NCBI GenBank assembly: GCA_002716355.1
Contig: PBAU01000007.1
Location: forward strand, 1 to 20,266
Direction of reading: 5' to 3'
Source of the DNA: a bacterium
GTDB lineage: Bacteria; UBP7; UBA6624
Length of the DNA stretch: 20,266 nucleotides
Shown here: positions 1 through 6,612 of the stretch, one piece after another
How the letters are laid out: each line of letters begins with the position of its first letter
How positions within the stretch are numbered: position 1 is the first letter of the stretch
Made by a program: the position numbers and the translations under genes
Notes under the pieces: model-generated
What the model saw: only the letters and a program-made list of their open reading frames with translations
What the model was told of the DNA's origin: nothing
Database searches by the model: none

Positions 1-69
1 CAAGGCGGACCACCACAAGGCGGACCACCACAAGGCGGACCACCACAAGGCGGACCACCACAAGGCGGA
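1..69 (+). repeat. 15-bp tandem repeat coding QGGPP
   Basis: Four perfect 15-bp units fill 1-60. A fifth unit runs to 69 and then diverges into the stop codon. The unit length is a multiple of three, so changes in copy number keep the reading frame. The array probably extends to the left of the window. Confidence 0.9.
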
Positions 70-75
70 AGATAA
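1..75 (+). CDS. C-terminal end of a QGGPP-repeat protein (partial)
   Basis: Frame 1 is open from the window edge to a TAA at 73-75. It encodes four copies of the pentapeptide QGGPP followed by QGGR. Each copy is the same 15 bases (CAA GGC GGA CCA CCA), with no synonymous change, so the array looks recently expanded or homogenised. It is much more G+C-rich than its surroundings. Low-complexity Gly/Pro/Gln tails of this sort occur on exported, surface and RNA-binding proteins. The body of the protein lies outside the window, so no function can be given. The next gene starts 41 bases downstream on the same strand. Confidence 0.75.
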   Translation, partial: QGGPPQGGPPQGGPPQGGPPQGGR

Positions 76-116
76 TTTTTTAAAATTTTTAATTATTTTT
101 TTACAATACTTGATTC

Positions 117-758
117 ATGGTCAACCGCAATCGTAAAAATGCATATCCTTTTAACTGCTATGCAAAATTAGGTTTAAATGTAAAGGTTTCAAAATCAGAA
201 ATCGATAAAAGGTATAAATTCTTATCTAAAGAAAATCATCCAGACTCTAAACCAGCTTCTCAAAAGAAAGAATATACAAAAAAGCAATCTGAAATTAATA
301 AAGCTTATCAGGTTTTAACACAAGACAGAAAAAATCATGATTGGTGGCTTTTAAATATAAAGAAAGATCATTCTTTATCTCAGAAAGATCACAAAAAAAC
401 AAAAAGAGCAAATCCAAAGTTTGATGAAAGCTATACAACAAAAACAAAAGAAGAAATAGAAATAGAACAAAGAAAGAAGAAGGAAGCCAGGAAGAAAAGA
501 GACAAGCAGTATAGAGAATTTATCAAAAACGCCGAAAGAGAGCGAAGGAAAAAAACGAAAAAAGAAAGAAAGTTAGAGGAATTGCTTTCTGAAGAGAGAA
601 AAGCCATTAGGCTTAAAAAAGAGAAAGAAGATTTTAAATATCAAAAAAACGAAAAAAGAAAACAGAAAAAAATTGAAGTTTTTTTTACAAGAACGGTTAT
701 TTTTTTCTATGTTATTGTTGCGATAATAATGTATTTAAATAGATTGTCTAATAATTGA
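117..758 (+). CDS. J-domain protein with charged coiled coil and C-terminal membrane anchor
   Basis: The 213-residue product begins with a J-domain-like segment (about residues 12-75). It carries the HPD tripeptide at 41-43, which in DnaJ proteins stimulates the Hsp70 ATPase, and helix-like segments on both sides (KLGLNVKVSKSEIDKRYK; INKAYQVLTQD). Residues about 85-185 are almost entirely Lys, Glu and Arg and should form a long coiled coil. A single hydrophobic segment (about 190-207) lies six residues from the C-terminus, so it looks tail-anchored with the J domain in the cytoplasm. It has no Gly/Phe region, zinc-finger or client domain of true DnaJ. I infer a membrane-tethered Hsp70 co-chaperone, partner unknown. 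ATG 117 is preceded by an AT-rich stretch without a clear ribosome binding site. It converges on yaaA with one base between stops. Confidence 0.75.
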   Translation: MVNRNRKNAYPFNCYAKLGLNVKVSKSEIDKRYKFLSKENHPDSKPASQKKEYTKKQSEINKAYQVLTQDRKNHDWWLLNIKKDHSLSQKDHKKTKRANPKFDESYTTKTKEEIEIEQRKKKEARKKRDKQYREFIKNAERERRKKTKKERKLEELLSEERKAIRLKKEKEDFKYQKNEKRKQKKIEVFFTRTVIFFYVIVAIIMYLNRLSNN

Positions 759-759
759 T

Positions 760-1452
760 TTATTTGACTTTAAGGAATCTCTCTCCGTCCCATTTGAATC
801 CATCAAGCTCAAATTGAATCATTTCTTCAAATTTTGTTATCATGTTTCTGCAAACAAATTGTATAAATTTGCCCTTTATCATTTTTCCATTATGGCCTGC
901 AGGTGTTTTTTTTCCGTTTTTTATTATTGAAAAATCAATATTTACACAATTTTGATGTTGAGTGTAAGCTTTTTTATGAATTTGTGGCAAAAGATCCACA
1001 ACAAGATTTTCTTTTTTGAGCTCTTCGGTAAGGGCTGGATTCCAGAATTTGTAGAGCTGCAAGACATTCATTTTCAACTTGTAGTTCGGAATGAGAGTCA
1101 TTGGGGAAACTGCTCCAAATAAACCACTGAAAATTAGAAAATGTCTATCGAAAAATTCTTTTTGTTCATCGTTGAATGATTGCCAATTTATGTTTGAGTA
1201 AACTGTTCCGGTATATCTTAAAATTGCAGGAGAACATAAACTTTTTTTTATCATTTTGTTCTGTTTGTGGATCAAGGCTGATTTTTCTGAAGTTGTCCCA
1301 TATATCTTTTTAAAGTCTTCAGGTTTGATTTTTATCAGTTTTTTAATTATCTCATCAACTTTTTTAGAGTGTTTGAAATTTGTTTTTTCAAAAATTGTAT
1401 TTGTTATGTTGTCTTTTGATTTTCCTTCGCTTGGTGGTATTAGAAATTTCAA
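760..1452 (-). CDS. yaaA: YaaA family (UPF0246) peroxide-stress protein
   Basis: The 230-residue product opens with MKFLIPPSEGKSK, the hallmark N-terminus of the YaaA/DUF328 family. Further family segments include RYTGTVYSNINW, FSGLFGAVSPMTLIPNYKLKM, FWNPALTEEL and GHNGKMIKGKFIQFVCRN. E. coli YaaA (about 258 residues) lowers free intracellular iron and protects against DNA and protein oxidation during hydrogen peroxide stress. The structure is a DNA-binding-like fold, and the biochemical activity is not settled. The start codon is TTG at 1452, chosen because it gives the family N-terminus exactly. The gene lies 13 bases after the TPR fragment and is probably the last gene of the 3612-760 transcript. 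Confidence 0.93.
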   Translation of the reverse strand: MKFLIPPSEGKSKDNITNTIFEKTNFKHSKKVDEIIKKLIKIKPEDFKKIYGTTSEKSALIHKQNKMIKKSLCSPAILRYTGTVYSNINWQSFNDEQKEFFDRHFLIFSGLFGAVSPMTLIPNYKLKMNVLQLYKFWNPALTEELKKENLVVDLLPQIHKKAYTQHQNCVNIDFSIIKNGKKTPAGHNGKMIKGKFIQFVCRNMITKFEEMIQFELDGFKWDGERFLKVK

Positions 1453-1465
1453 AACTTATTCTCGA

Positions 1466-1840
1466 TTACCTGTTTCCAAAAAACCAATCATTTTTTTTCA
1501 GCAAAGAAAGGTTTTTAAAATCTTCCATTTCCCTTAGGCTTTTTAGGTCAGGGTCTGAATTCATCCAGCCTATTATTGACAGATCTATGCTGATTGCTTT
1601 TTTGAGCATTTTTATAGATTCTTCAAAATTACCTTGAAGTGCATATGAGCAGGCAGCATTGTAAGGATGCGATGCATCTTCTGGATACAATTCAACGAGA
1701 TTTAAAAATATCTTCAAGGCCTCTTTAAATTTTCCTTCGTACGTTAAGTTGTATGCTTCAAATGTCAGAGCGAGGGGCCTTCCAAGGTTTAAGAGTCTCT
1801 CGAGCTCTTTAAAAGGGTTTTTTGAATCGTCAACTCTCAA
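1466..1840 (-). CDS. TPR fragment: downstream part of an interrupted DUF1028-TPR gene
   Basis: As a separate ORF this is 124 residues from a TTG at 1840. The same frame is open upstream to the TGA at 1867-1865 that ends the DUF1028 ORF. The codons between (GYTDVKYDLRVDDSKNP, partly before the TTG) match the usual C-terminal end of DUF1028 proteins, whose tail reads roughly GGY-D-YVDLRVDDHPDP-ELRRLL. The rest contains about two tetratricopeptide-like repeats (EAYNLTYEGKFKEALKIFL; HPYNAACSYALQGNFEESI) and ends LLKKNDWFFGNR. I infer it is not an independent gene but the C-terminal part of a DUF1028-TPR protein separated by a nonsense codon. Independent translation from TTG is possible, but no ribosome binding site was seen. 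Confidence 0.7.
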   Translation of the reverse strand: MRVDDSKNPFKELERLLNLGRPLALTFEAYNLTYEGKFKEALKIFLNLVELYPEDASHPYNAACSYALQGNFEESIKMLKKAISIDLSIIGWMNSDPDLKSLREMEDFKNLSLLKKNDWFFGNR

Positions 1841-1864
1841 ATCGTATTTAACGTCAGTATAGCC

Positions 1865-2494
1865 TCAATATCCAGCCCCTTCCTTTTCAACCAGCAGTGC
1901 TGCTGACTGCATTCCTCTTATGTCTCCACCTTGCTCTTGTCCCGCAATCAATGCTGCAACAAGCCTTGCCGCAAAATCAAGATGAGTATTTTCGTGCATT
2001 GCCTCAGCCATTGCTTCAACAACTTTTGCACTGGCTAAAATATTCCCCTGTGCTGCAAATATGATTCCATCTTCTGTTGTTTCCACCGTGCCTCCAGCCC
2101 AATCCATACATTCTTCTCCAGTGTAAGTAAATCCGGTTCCGTCTGTTTTAACAAGACCAACCTGTCTCATTCCTGGATTGTCATCGGTTTTAATTAATGT
2201 ATTCAGGGTTTCTTCAGGAGACATTCCTTTTTCCATCATTTCGAGACCTCTGGGCCCAAAGGTTGTATTTGCAAAAGATTGTGTTGCAATGGCTCCAACT
2301 CCTGCTTTCACCCATGGAACCACAACACCGACCCCAAAGAACTTGCTTTGAACAGCAACTCCAACTTCTTCAGTTCCTGAGTGATAGGCTGCGACTGAAA
2401 ATGTGGAGATGATTTTTTCATCGCATGTTTCTGCATTCAGATTCAAGGGAATGAAAACAAAAAACAAAAGTAGTATTTTTTTAATTTTTTTCAT
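1865..2494 (-). CDS. Exported DUF1028 protein, cut short by an in-frame TGA
   Basis: The 209-residue product has a Sec signal peptide (residues 1-21, KKIKKILLLFFVFIPLNLNA). A DUF1028 (Ntn-hydrolase-like) domain follows, recognised from STFSVAAYHSGTEEVGVAVQ, PWVKAGVGAIATQSFAN, GPRGLEMMEKGMSPEE, GEECMDWAGG, AAQGNIL and QSAALLVEKEGAGY. The family's function is not established; a hydrolase has been suggested. The ORF ends just where family members continue with GGY...DLRVDD, and that missing end is present in frame beyond the TGA at 1867-1865. The stop falls where the family normally has Gly, so a single GGA to TGA change explains it. The start is firm: AAGGAG lies seven bases upstream. The export and the PQQ dehydrogenase just upstream suggest periplasmic work. 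Confidence 0.85.
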   Translation of the reverse strand: MKKIKKILLLFFVFIPLNLNAETCDEKIISTFSVAAYHSGTEEVGVAVQSKFFGVGVVVPWVKAGVGAIATQSFANTTFGPRGLEMMEKGMSPEETLNTLIKTDDNPGMRQVGLVKTDGTGFTYTGEECMDWAGGTVETTEDGIIFAAQGNILASAKVVEAMAEAMHENTHLDFAARLVAALIAGQEQGGDIRGMQSAALLVEKEGAGY

Positions 2495-2501
2495 TTTTTT
2501 T

Positions 2502-2507
2502 CTCCTT
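2502..2507 (-). promoter_or_regulatory. Strong Shine-Dalgarno site of the DUF1028 gene
   Basis: AAGGAG on the minus strand, seven bases before the ATG at 2494. It overlaps the TAA stop of the upstream PQQ dehydrogenase (2508-2506), so the two genes are translationally adjacent on one message. It is one of the few canonical ribosome binding sites in this window. Confidence 0.8.
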
Positions 2508-3612
2508 AGGGCACTAATTTTATAATTATTCCCGAATGTGTAATTAGGTATATCTCTCCTTCTTTATCTTCAGCAAAAGATGAGACCCTGTCTTCGAATG
2601 GTTTTTCATCTGGCCATACTAATTCTAATTTTTGCTGGTTTGATTGTTTATGCATGGTATCGATTGCGGCTACCCATTTTTTAACATAATCTGCAAATAT
2701 GTATTTTCCCTGTAGTTTTTCTATTGCTTTTCCCCTGTAAACATAACCTCCAGTTATTGAAGCCCCTACCGAGCGATCATATACATGAAAAGGGATATCC
2801 AAACCTTTCTTTAAACAATTTTTTGAAGGTTCATAACATGCTTCTCCTTCCATTATTTTCCAACCAAAATTAATACCTGCTTTATCAAAGGGTGATTTAT
2901 GAATTTCTTCCCATTTATTTTGACCCACATCAGCAATCCATAAATCTTTTTCAGTTTTATCAAAAGAGAACCTCCAGGGGTTTCTTAAACCCCAATGCAG
3001 GATTTCTTTTTCAGATTGATCCGTTTTGTAAAAAGGGTTTTCTTTGGGGATTTCATATTTGGCATTTTTGTTTGGAGCAGGTTTGATTCTGAGTATTTTT
3101 CCAAGATAGCTTGATTTATTTTGAGCATAATTTCTTGGATCTCCACCTGCTCCTCCATCACCCATGCCTATATACAGATAGTTGTCCGGCCCAAAAGTTA
3201 TGTATCCTCCATTATGGTTTGCCCAAGGTTGTTCTATTTTTAGCAAAATTAATTCTTCTGAGGTTTTTGGTTTGTTTGTTTTCTCATCTATTGGAAAAGC
3301 AGATATTATTGTTGCTCCGTTTGGTTTTGATGTGTAGTTCACAAAAATCCAATTTTCAGATTCTGTATTTTTTGGGCCAATTGCAATTGAAAGCAGGCCT
3401 TTTTCCCCACCACTGGAAACCCTGTCTCTTATATCAAGCCACACCTCTCCAGGCCTTTTATTTTTTACACCTCGAACAGTGCCTCCCTGCTCAACAACAA
3501 GCATCATTTCATCCTGCCATGTTAAATGCACTGGATATTTAAAGTTTTCAGCTATTAGCTCTATATTGACTTTTGAAAGAAATAAAGATAAGCAAAATAT
3601 TAAAATATTCAT
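2506..3612 (-). CDS. PQQ-dependent sugar dehydrogenase (sorbosone/soluble glucose dehydrogenase family)
   Basis: The 368-residue product has a short hydrophobic N-terminus (about 1-13) that may be a signal peptide. A six-bladed propeller of the soluble aldose sugar dehydrogenase family follows. Diagnostic pieces are VEQGGTVRGV (39-50), GLLSIAIGP, WANHNGGYITFGPDNYLYIG (130-149) with the likely catalytic His133, GDGGAGGDPRN (151-161), the PQQ-pocket segment LRNPWRFSFD (209-218) and DVGQ (228-231). Members oxidise aldoses to lactones in the periplasm using PQQ; the substrate here is unknown. The blade spacing and length are normal. No PQQ biosynthesis gene is in the window, so the cofactor may come from elsewhere in the genome or from outside. 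The ATG lies 23 bases from the divergent VKOR-like gene. Confidence 0.88.
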   Translation of the reverse strand: MNILIFCLSLFLSKVNIELIAENFKYPVHLTWQDEMMLVVEQGGTVRGVKNKRPGEVWLDIRDRVSSGGEKGLLSIAIGPKNTESENWIFVNYTSKPNGATIISAFPIDEKTNKPKTSEELILLKIEQPWANHNGGYITFGPDNYLYIGMGDGGAGGDPRNYAQNKSSYLGKILRIKPAPNKNAKYEIPKENPFYKTDQSEKEILHWGLRNPWRFSFDKTEKDLWIADVGQNKWEEIHKSPFDKAGINFGWKIMEGEACYEPSKNCLKKGLDIPFHVYDRSVGASITGGYVYRGKAIEKLQGKYIFADYVKKWVAAIDTMHKQSNQQKLELVWPDEKPFEDRVSSFAEDKEGEIYLITHSGIIIKLVP

Positions 3613-3635
3613 ACTGATAGTGTAAACTTTTTTGA

Positions 3636-3992
3636 ATGAATAATACTTTTTTTACAATAATTTTGGCTTTTGCATGGCTGAATGTTTTGACTTTTGAAAA
3701 AAGGGCTAAGAGATGCGTTATTGAAAGCAAATGGGGCAAATGGAAAGGTATACCTGTTTACAAGATTGGATGGTTTGCATATCCGATTATTTTTCTTTTG
3801 TGGGCGTCTTCAGATTATTATTTTCAAGATTTAAAAGAATTTTTTAGATGGGGGATTTGTGTTGGTCTTTTTGTTTCAAGTAGTAGACAAGCTTGGGGTT
3901 TAAGGTGGTTGGATGATCCATGTACTGCTTGTTTTTCAGGCCATTTTTGTAATTTACTTATAATTCTTTTACTTGCCTTGAAGGTGTTTTGA
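3636..3992 (+). CDS. Small VKOR-like membrane protein (putative thiol oxidoreductase)
   Basis: The 118 residues carry about four hydrophobic segments (5-20, 43-58, 68-83, 103-116). The pattern resembles the vitamin K epoxide reductase family. TM1 is followed by a loop C27-VIE-S31-K-W-G-x3-GIP, comparable to the family's loop Cys, conserved Ser/Thr and GIP stretch. A CxxC (C96-TA-C99) sits at the start of the last helix, where VKOR enzymes have their quinone-linked active site. VKOR homologues reoxidise DsbA-like proteins. Two things are odd: only one loop Cys is seen where most members have two, and there is no fused thioredoxin domain. This assignment is by pattern only; an unrelated membrane protein is possible. 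The gene ends three bases before the ispH ATG. Confidence 0.5.
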   Translation: MNNTFFTIILAFAWLNVLTFEKRAKRCVIESKWGKWKGIPVYKIGWFAYPIIFLLWASSDYYFQDLKEFFRWGICVGLFVSSSRQAWGLRWLDDPCTACFSGHFCNLLIILLLALKVF

Positions 3993-3994
3993 TC

Positions 3995-4933
3995 ATGAAT
4001 AATTTTGAAATAAAAATAGCTCAGCCAAGAGGTTTTTGTGCAGGTGTCGACAGAGCAATTGAAATTGTTGAGCAGGCATTAAAGATATTCGGGTCACCTA
4101 TTTATGTTAGACATGAGATAGTTCACAATAAAAGAGTGGTTAACAATTTAAAAGAAAAGGGAACAATATTTATAGAGGATATTAATGATGTCCCAGATGA
4201 TTCAATTTTAATATTTAGCGCTCATGGCACAGGGAAAGACTTGCTGCAAAAAGCAAGAAGCAGAAAGTTAAAAGTTATTGATGCTGCTTGTCCTTTAGTC
4301 ACAAAGGTTCATATGGAGGCAATAAAGTATTCACAAAAAGGGTATTCAATTGTTTTGATTGGACATGAGGGCCATATAGAGGTAGAAGGAACAATGGGAC
4401 AGCTTCCCAAAGGTGAGATCACACTAGTCGAAACAGTTCAAGATGTAGAAAAATTAAGCTTTGAAAATGATGAAAATGTTGCTGTTATCACTCAGACAAC
4501 ATTAAGTGTTGATGACACCTTTTACATTATGGAAGCTTTAAAAAATAAATATAAAAATTTAATTAAACCAAAAGCGGATGATATTTGCTATGCTACACAA
4601 AATAGGCAGGATGCAGTTAAAGATCTTGCGAGAGAATGTGATTTAATTCTTGTTTTAGGCGCTAGGAATTCCAGCAACAGCAATAGGTTGAGAGAGGTGG
4701 GAGAAAAATGCGGTGTTGCTTCTTTTTTGATTGATGATGCATCGCAATTTCTTCCTGAATGGATAAAGGATGTTGAATCTGTAGGCGTAACAGCTGGAGC
4801 ATCTGCACCTCAGGTTTTAGTTGAAGAGCTGATAGAAACTTTAATCAAACTTGGAGGTGATTTTCCAAAAGCGATTAAAGGCAAGGTGGAGAAGATCTCT
4901 TTTCCATTGCCTATTGAAATTAGAAATGTTTAG
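3995..4933 (+). CDS. ispH: 4-hydroxy-3-methylbut-2-enyl diphosphate reductase IspH
   Basis: This is the last enzyme of the MEP isoprenoid pathway, a [4Fe-4S] enzyme that reduces HMBPP to IPP and DMAPP in the cytoplasm. The 312 residues contain the three cluster cysteines: C15 (PRGFCAGVDRAI), C99 (DAACPLVTKVH) and C198 (ICYATQNRQ). They also contain the substrate-binding stretches VHNK, SAHGTG, GHEGH, VITQTTLS and SSNSNRLREV. Length and order are normal for the family. I chose ATG 3995 over the in-frame TTG at 3989 because it has an AAGG site at 3981-3984 and gives the usual short N-terminus. It overlaps nothing but directly follows the VKOR-like gene, so the two may share a transcript. As an Fe-S enzyme it is a likely client of the nearby SUF system. 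Confidence 0.96.
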   Translation: MNNFEIKIAQPRGFCAGVDRAIEIVEQALKIFGSPIYVRHEIVHNKRVVNNLKEKGTIFIEDINDVPDDSILIFSAHGTGKDLLQKARSRKLKVIDAACPLVTKVHMEAIKYSQKGYSIVLIGHEGHIEVEGTMGQLPKGEITLVETVQDVEKLSFENDENVAVITQTTLSVDDTFYIMEALKNKYKNLIKPKADDICYATQNRQDAVKDLARECDLILVLGARNSSNSNRLREVGEKCGVASFLIDDASQFLPEWIKDVESVGVTAGASAPQVLVEELIETLIKLGGDFPKAIKGKVEKISFPLPIEIRNV

Positions 4934-5013
4934 TTTATTTTTTTGCATATCGCTTCTGTCGCAATAGACCTTCCGGAATTATGACCACACAAAAAAAGAA
5001 TTTTTAAAGACAT
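4930..5013 (-). pseudogene. 27-codon N-terminal stump of an ArsC/LMW-phosphatase-like gene
   Basis: On the minus strand, ATG 5013 opens a short frame ending at TAA 4932-4930. It reads MSLKILFLCGHNSGRS and then IATEAICKKIN. The beginning is an unmistakable beta strand plus P-loop C-x5-R-S (C9, R15) of arsenate reductases and low-molecular-weight phosphatases, where CTHNSARS is typical. Those proteins are about 130-150 residues, but here everything after the first helix is missing and the frame runs into the convergent end of ispH. Its ATG overlaps the end of the DUF3293 gene, as expected of an operon partner. I infer a gene truncated by deletion. It could instead be expressed as a 27-residue peptide, but it cannot fold as a phosphatase. 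Confidence 0.7.
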
Positions 5014-5390
5014 TTGACTATTTCAGTTTTTTTTGGAGTTGAGTACACTATCGCTTTTTGTTTGAAAAGTGTTCCTAATGCAACAATAATGTTTTTTTCT
5101 ACATTTTCAACTGTAAAACTTTCTTCAAAATGCTTTGAGTTTCCGCATTTTGTTTTGTAGTATTCAAGACCAAGTTCCATTAGCTTTGATTCAAGAATAT
5201 TATTTGCTTTTTCATTTTTTTCTTTGCTTGTTTTTTTGTTTAAAGGATTCCATGCAGTTATTATTCCGAATGTTTTTTTGCTCAGGGTTTTGCATGCTCC
5301 TCGTTCATTCACCTTGAATGACACGAGTACATTTTTGTCATTTTTTATCCAGTATTTACTTTCGTAATACTCTTTGGGTGTATTGTTCAT
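5004..5390 (-). CDS. DUF3293 family protein
   Basis: The 128 residues match the DUF3293 pattern. There is an N-terminal Tyr/Trp-rich strand (YYESKYWI), the signature ITAWNPLNKK (44-53), a Leu-rich helix (NNILESKLMELGLEYYK), an EESF segment (89-92) and a C-terminal FKQKAIVYSTPKK resembling the family's F-Q-A-vvy. The function of the family is unknown. The protein looks soluble and cytoplasmic. The start ATG overlaps the TGA of the symporter gene (ATGA), so translation is probably coupled. The end overlaps the phosphatase stump by ten bases. Confidence 0.8.
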   Translation of the reverse strand: MNNTPKEYYESKYWIKNDKNVLVSFKVNERGACKTLSKKTFGIITAWNPLNKKTSKEKNEKANNILESKLMELGLEYYKTKCGNSKHFEESFTVENVEKNIIVALGTLFKQKAIVYSTPKKTEIVKCL

Positions 5391-6574
5391 TTTAAAGATG
5401 AATCAACAACTGCAGCACCAATTGAATCACCCCAAACGTTAACAGCTGTTCTGAACCTATCTAAAAACCAATCAACACCAATGATCAGCCCAACTCCTTC
5501 TAATGGTAATCCGACAGCTGTGAGAACCAACGACATTGTTACAAGCCCTGCTTGTGGTATCCCTGCAGCACCAATGCTTGCAAGCGTTGCTGTAAGAGCT
5601 ATGATGACTATTTGACTAATGTCAAGATTCATACTGTATGCTTGTGCAATAAAAACAACAGCAACAGCTTCATAAAGAGCTGTTCCATCCATGTTTATAG
5701 TTGCACCAAGCGGTAGAACAAATTTTCTTGTATCCCTGGTTACTTTTGCATTTTTAACACAATTCATTGTGAGCGGCAATGTCGCGCTGCTGCTTCCTGT
5801 AGAGATTGCATTTAGTATTGCAGGACTCATAGCTTTTGCATAATCAGCAATTTTTCTTTTTGTTCTAGCTAAAATGACAGGTAAAGTGATTGTTGAATGT
5901 ATCAATAGCCCTAAAAGAACAACAACCATATACATCATTACAAAATTCAAAGACTCTAGGCCTCTTGTTGCTATAGTGTTTCCAATAAGTGCAAATATTC
6001 CATATGGTGTTAAGTGAATTACCCACATGGTCATCTTTAGAACAGCTTCAAACATTGATTCAAAAAAATCAGCTGCAGGTTTGCCTTTTTCACCTGTTGC
6101 TCCTATTGAAAATCCTAACAATAAAGAAAAAACTATTATTGAAAGTATTTTTCCATTTGATAATGCTTCAATAGGGTTTGTAGGGATAAAGGAATACAAA
6201 AGTTCTTTAATTGTTGTCCCATTCTTTACAACATCTGGTGTAGAAAGGTTAACCCCTTCTAAATTTAAGCCATTTCCGGGTTGAATTGTGGTTACTAAAA
6301 TCAAACCTAAAATAACAGCAAAGAAAGTAGTCAAAAGGTAATATCCAAAAGTTTTTAAAGCTAATTTTTTTGCTTGATTCTTACCGCTTTTTATTGCATT
6401 TATAGAACCTGTTGTCATTGAAAAAAGAACAAGCGGCACTATTAACATTTTTAAAAGTCTCATGAATATGTCTCCGATTGGAGCTATTGCTATAGATAAA
6501 TTGGGAAATTGCCAACCGAAAAGAATGCCTAAAAGCATGCCCAGACCAATTTTTTTTGTTAGTGATTGTTTCAT
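5387..6574 (-). CDS. Acidic amino acid:cation symporter (DAACS/GltP family)
   Basis: The 395-residue inner-membrane protein of the dicarboxylate/amino acid:cation symporter family imports substrate with Na+ or H+. It shows hairpin HP1 GSSSATLPLTM (260-270), NMDGTA (294-299), HP2 GIPQAG (338-343) and the TM8 motif DWFLDRFRTAVNVWGD (368-383). By alignment with GltPh, D372, R375, T376, N379 and D383 occupy the D394, R397, T398, N401 and D405 positions. The Arg that contacts a side-chain carboxylate is kept, so aspartate or glutamate is the likely substrate rather than a neutral amino acid; this is inference from homology. The start is ATG 6574. The gene is first in a minus-strand operon with the DUF3293 gene and the phosphatase stump. 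Confidence 0.92.
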   Translation of the reverse strand: MKQSLTKKIGLGMLLGILFGWQFPNLSIAIAPIGDIFMRLLKMLIVPLVLFSMTTGSINAIKSGKNQAKKLALKTFGYYLLTTFFAVILGLILVTTIQPGNGLNLEGVNLSTPDVVKNGTTIKELLYSFIPTNPIEALSNGKILSIIVFSLLLGFSIGATGEKGKPAADFFESMFEAVLKMTMWVIHLTPYGIFALIGNTIATRGLESLNFVMMYMVVVLLGLLIHSTITLPVILARTKRKIADYAKAMSPAILNAISTGSSSATLPLTMNCVKNAKVTRDTRKFVLPLGATINMDGTALYEAVAVVFIAQAYSMNLDISQIVIIALTATLASIGAAGIPQAGLVTMSLVLTAVGLPLEGVGLIIGVDWFLDRFRTAVNVWGDSIGAAVVDSSLK

Positions 6575-6583
6575 TGAATTAGA

Positions 6584-6589
6584 TATGAT
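6584..6589 (+). promoter_or_regulatory. Candidate -10 element for the CPBP-like gene
   Basis: TATGAT (five of six consensus positions) lies in the 38-base gap between the divergent symporter and CPBP-like genes, about 23 bases before ATG 6613. On the other strand TACAAT (6593-6588) could serve the symporter. No convincing -35 hexamer was found for either, so this is a weak call in AT-rich DNA. Confidence 0.25.
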
Positions 6590-6612
6590 TGTACTTACTA
6601 TCGCAGTATGTT

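Noticed and set aside
1-69. CRISPR array
   Set aside because: Units are contiguous 15-mers without spacers and keep a reading frame to a stop codon, so it is a coding tandem repeat.
1465-2494. TGA recoded to glycine or tryptophan across the genome
   Set aside because: sufB, sufS, the Obg-like gene, the symporter and rplU all end at the expected length with TGA, so TGA is an ordinary stop; no SECIS-like hairpin was seen after the internal TGA either.
5135-6284. Several plus-strand ORFs opposite the symporter and DUF3293 genes
   Set aside because: They are shadows of well-supported minus-strand genes and show no family motifs.
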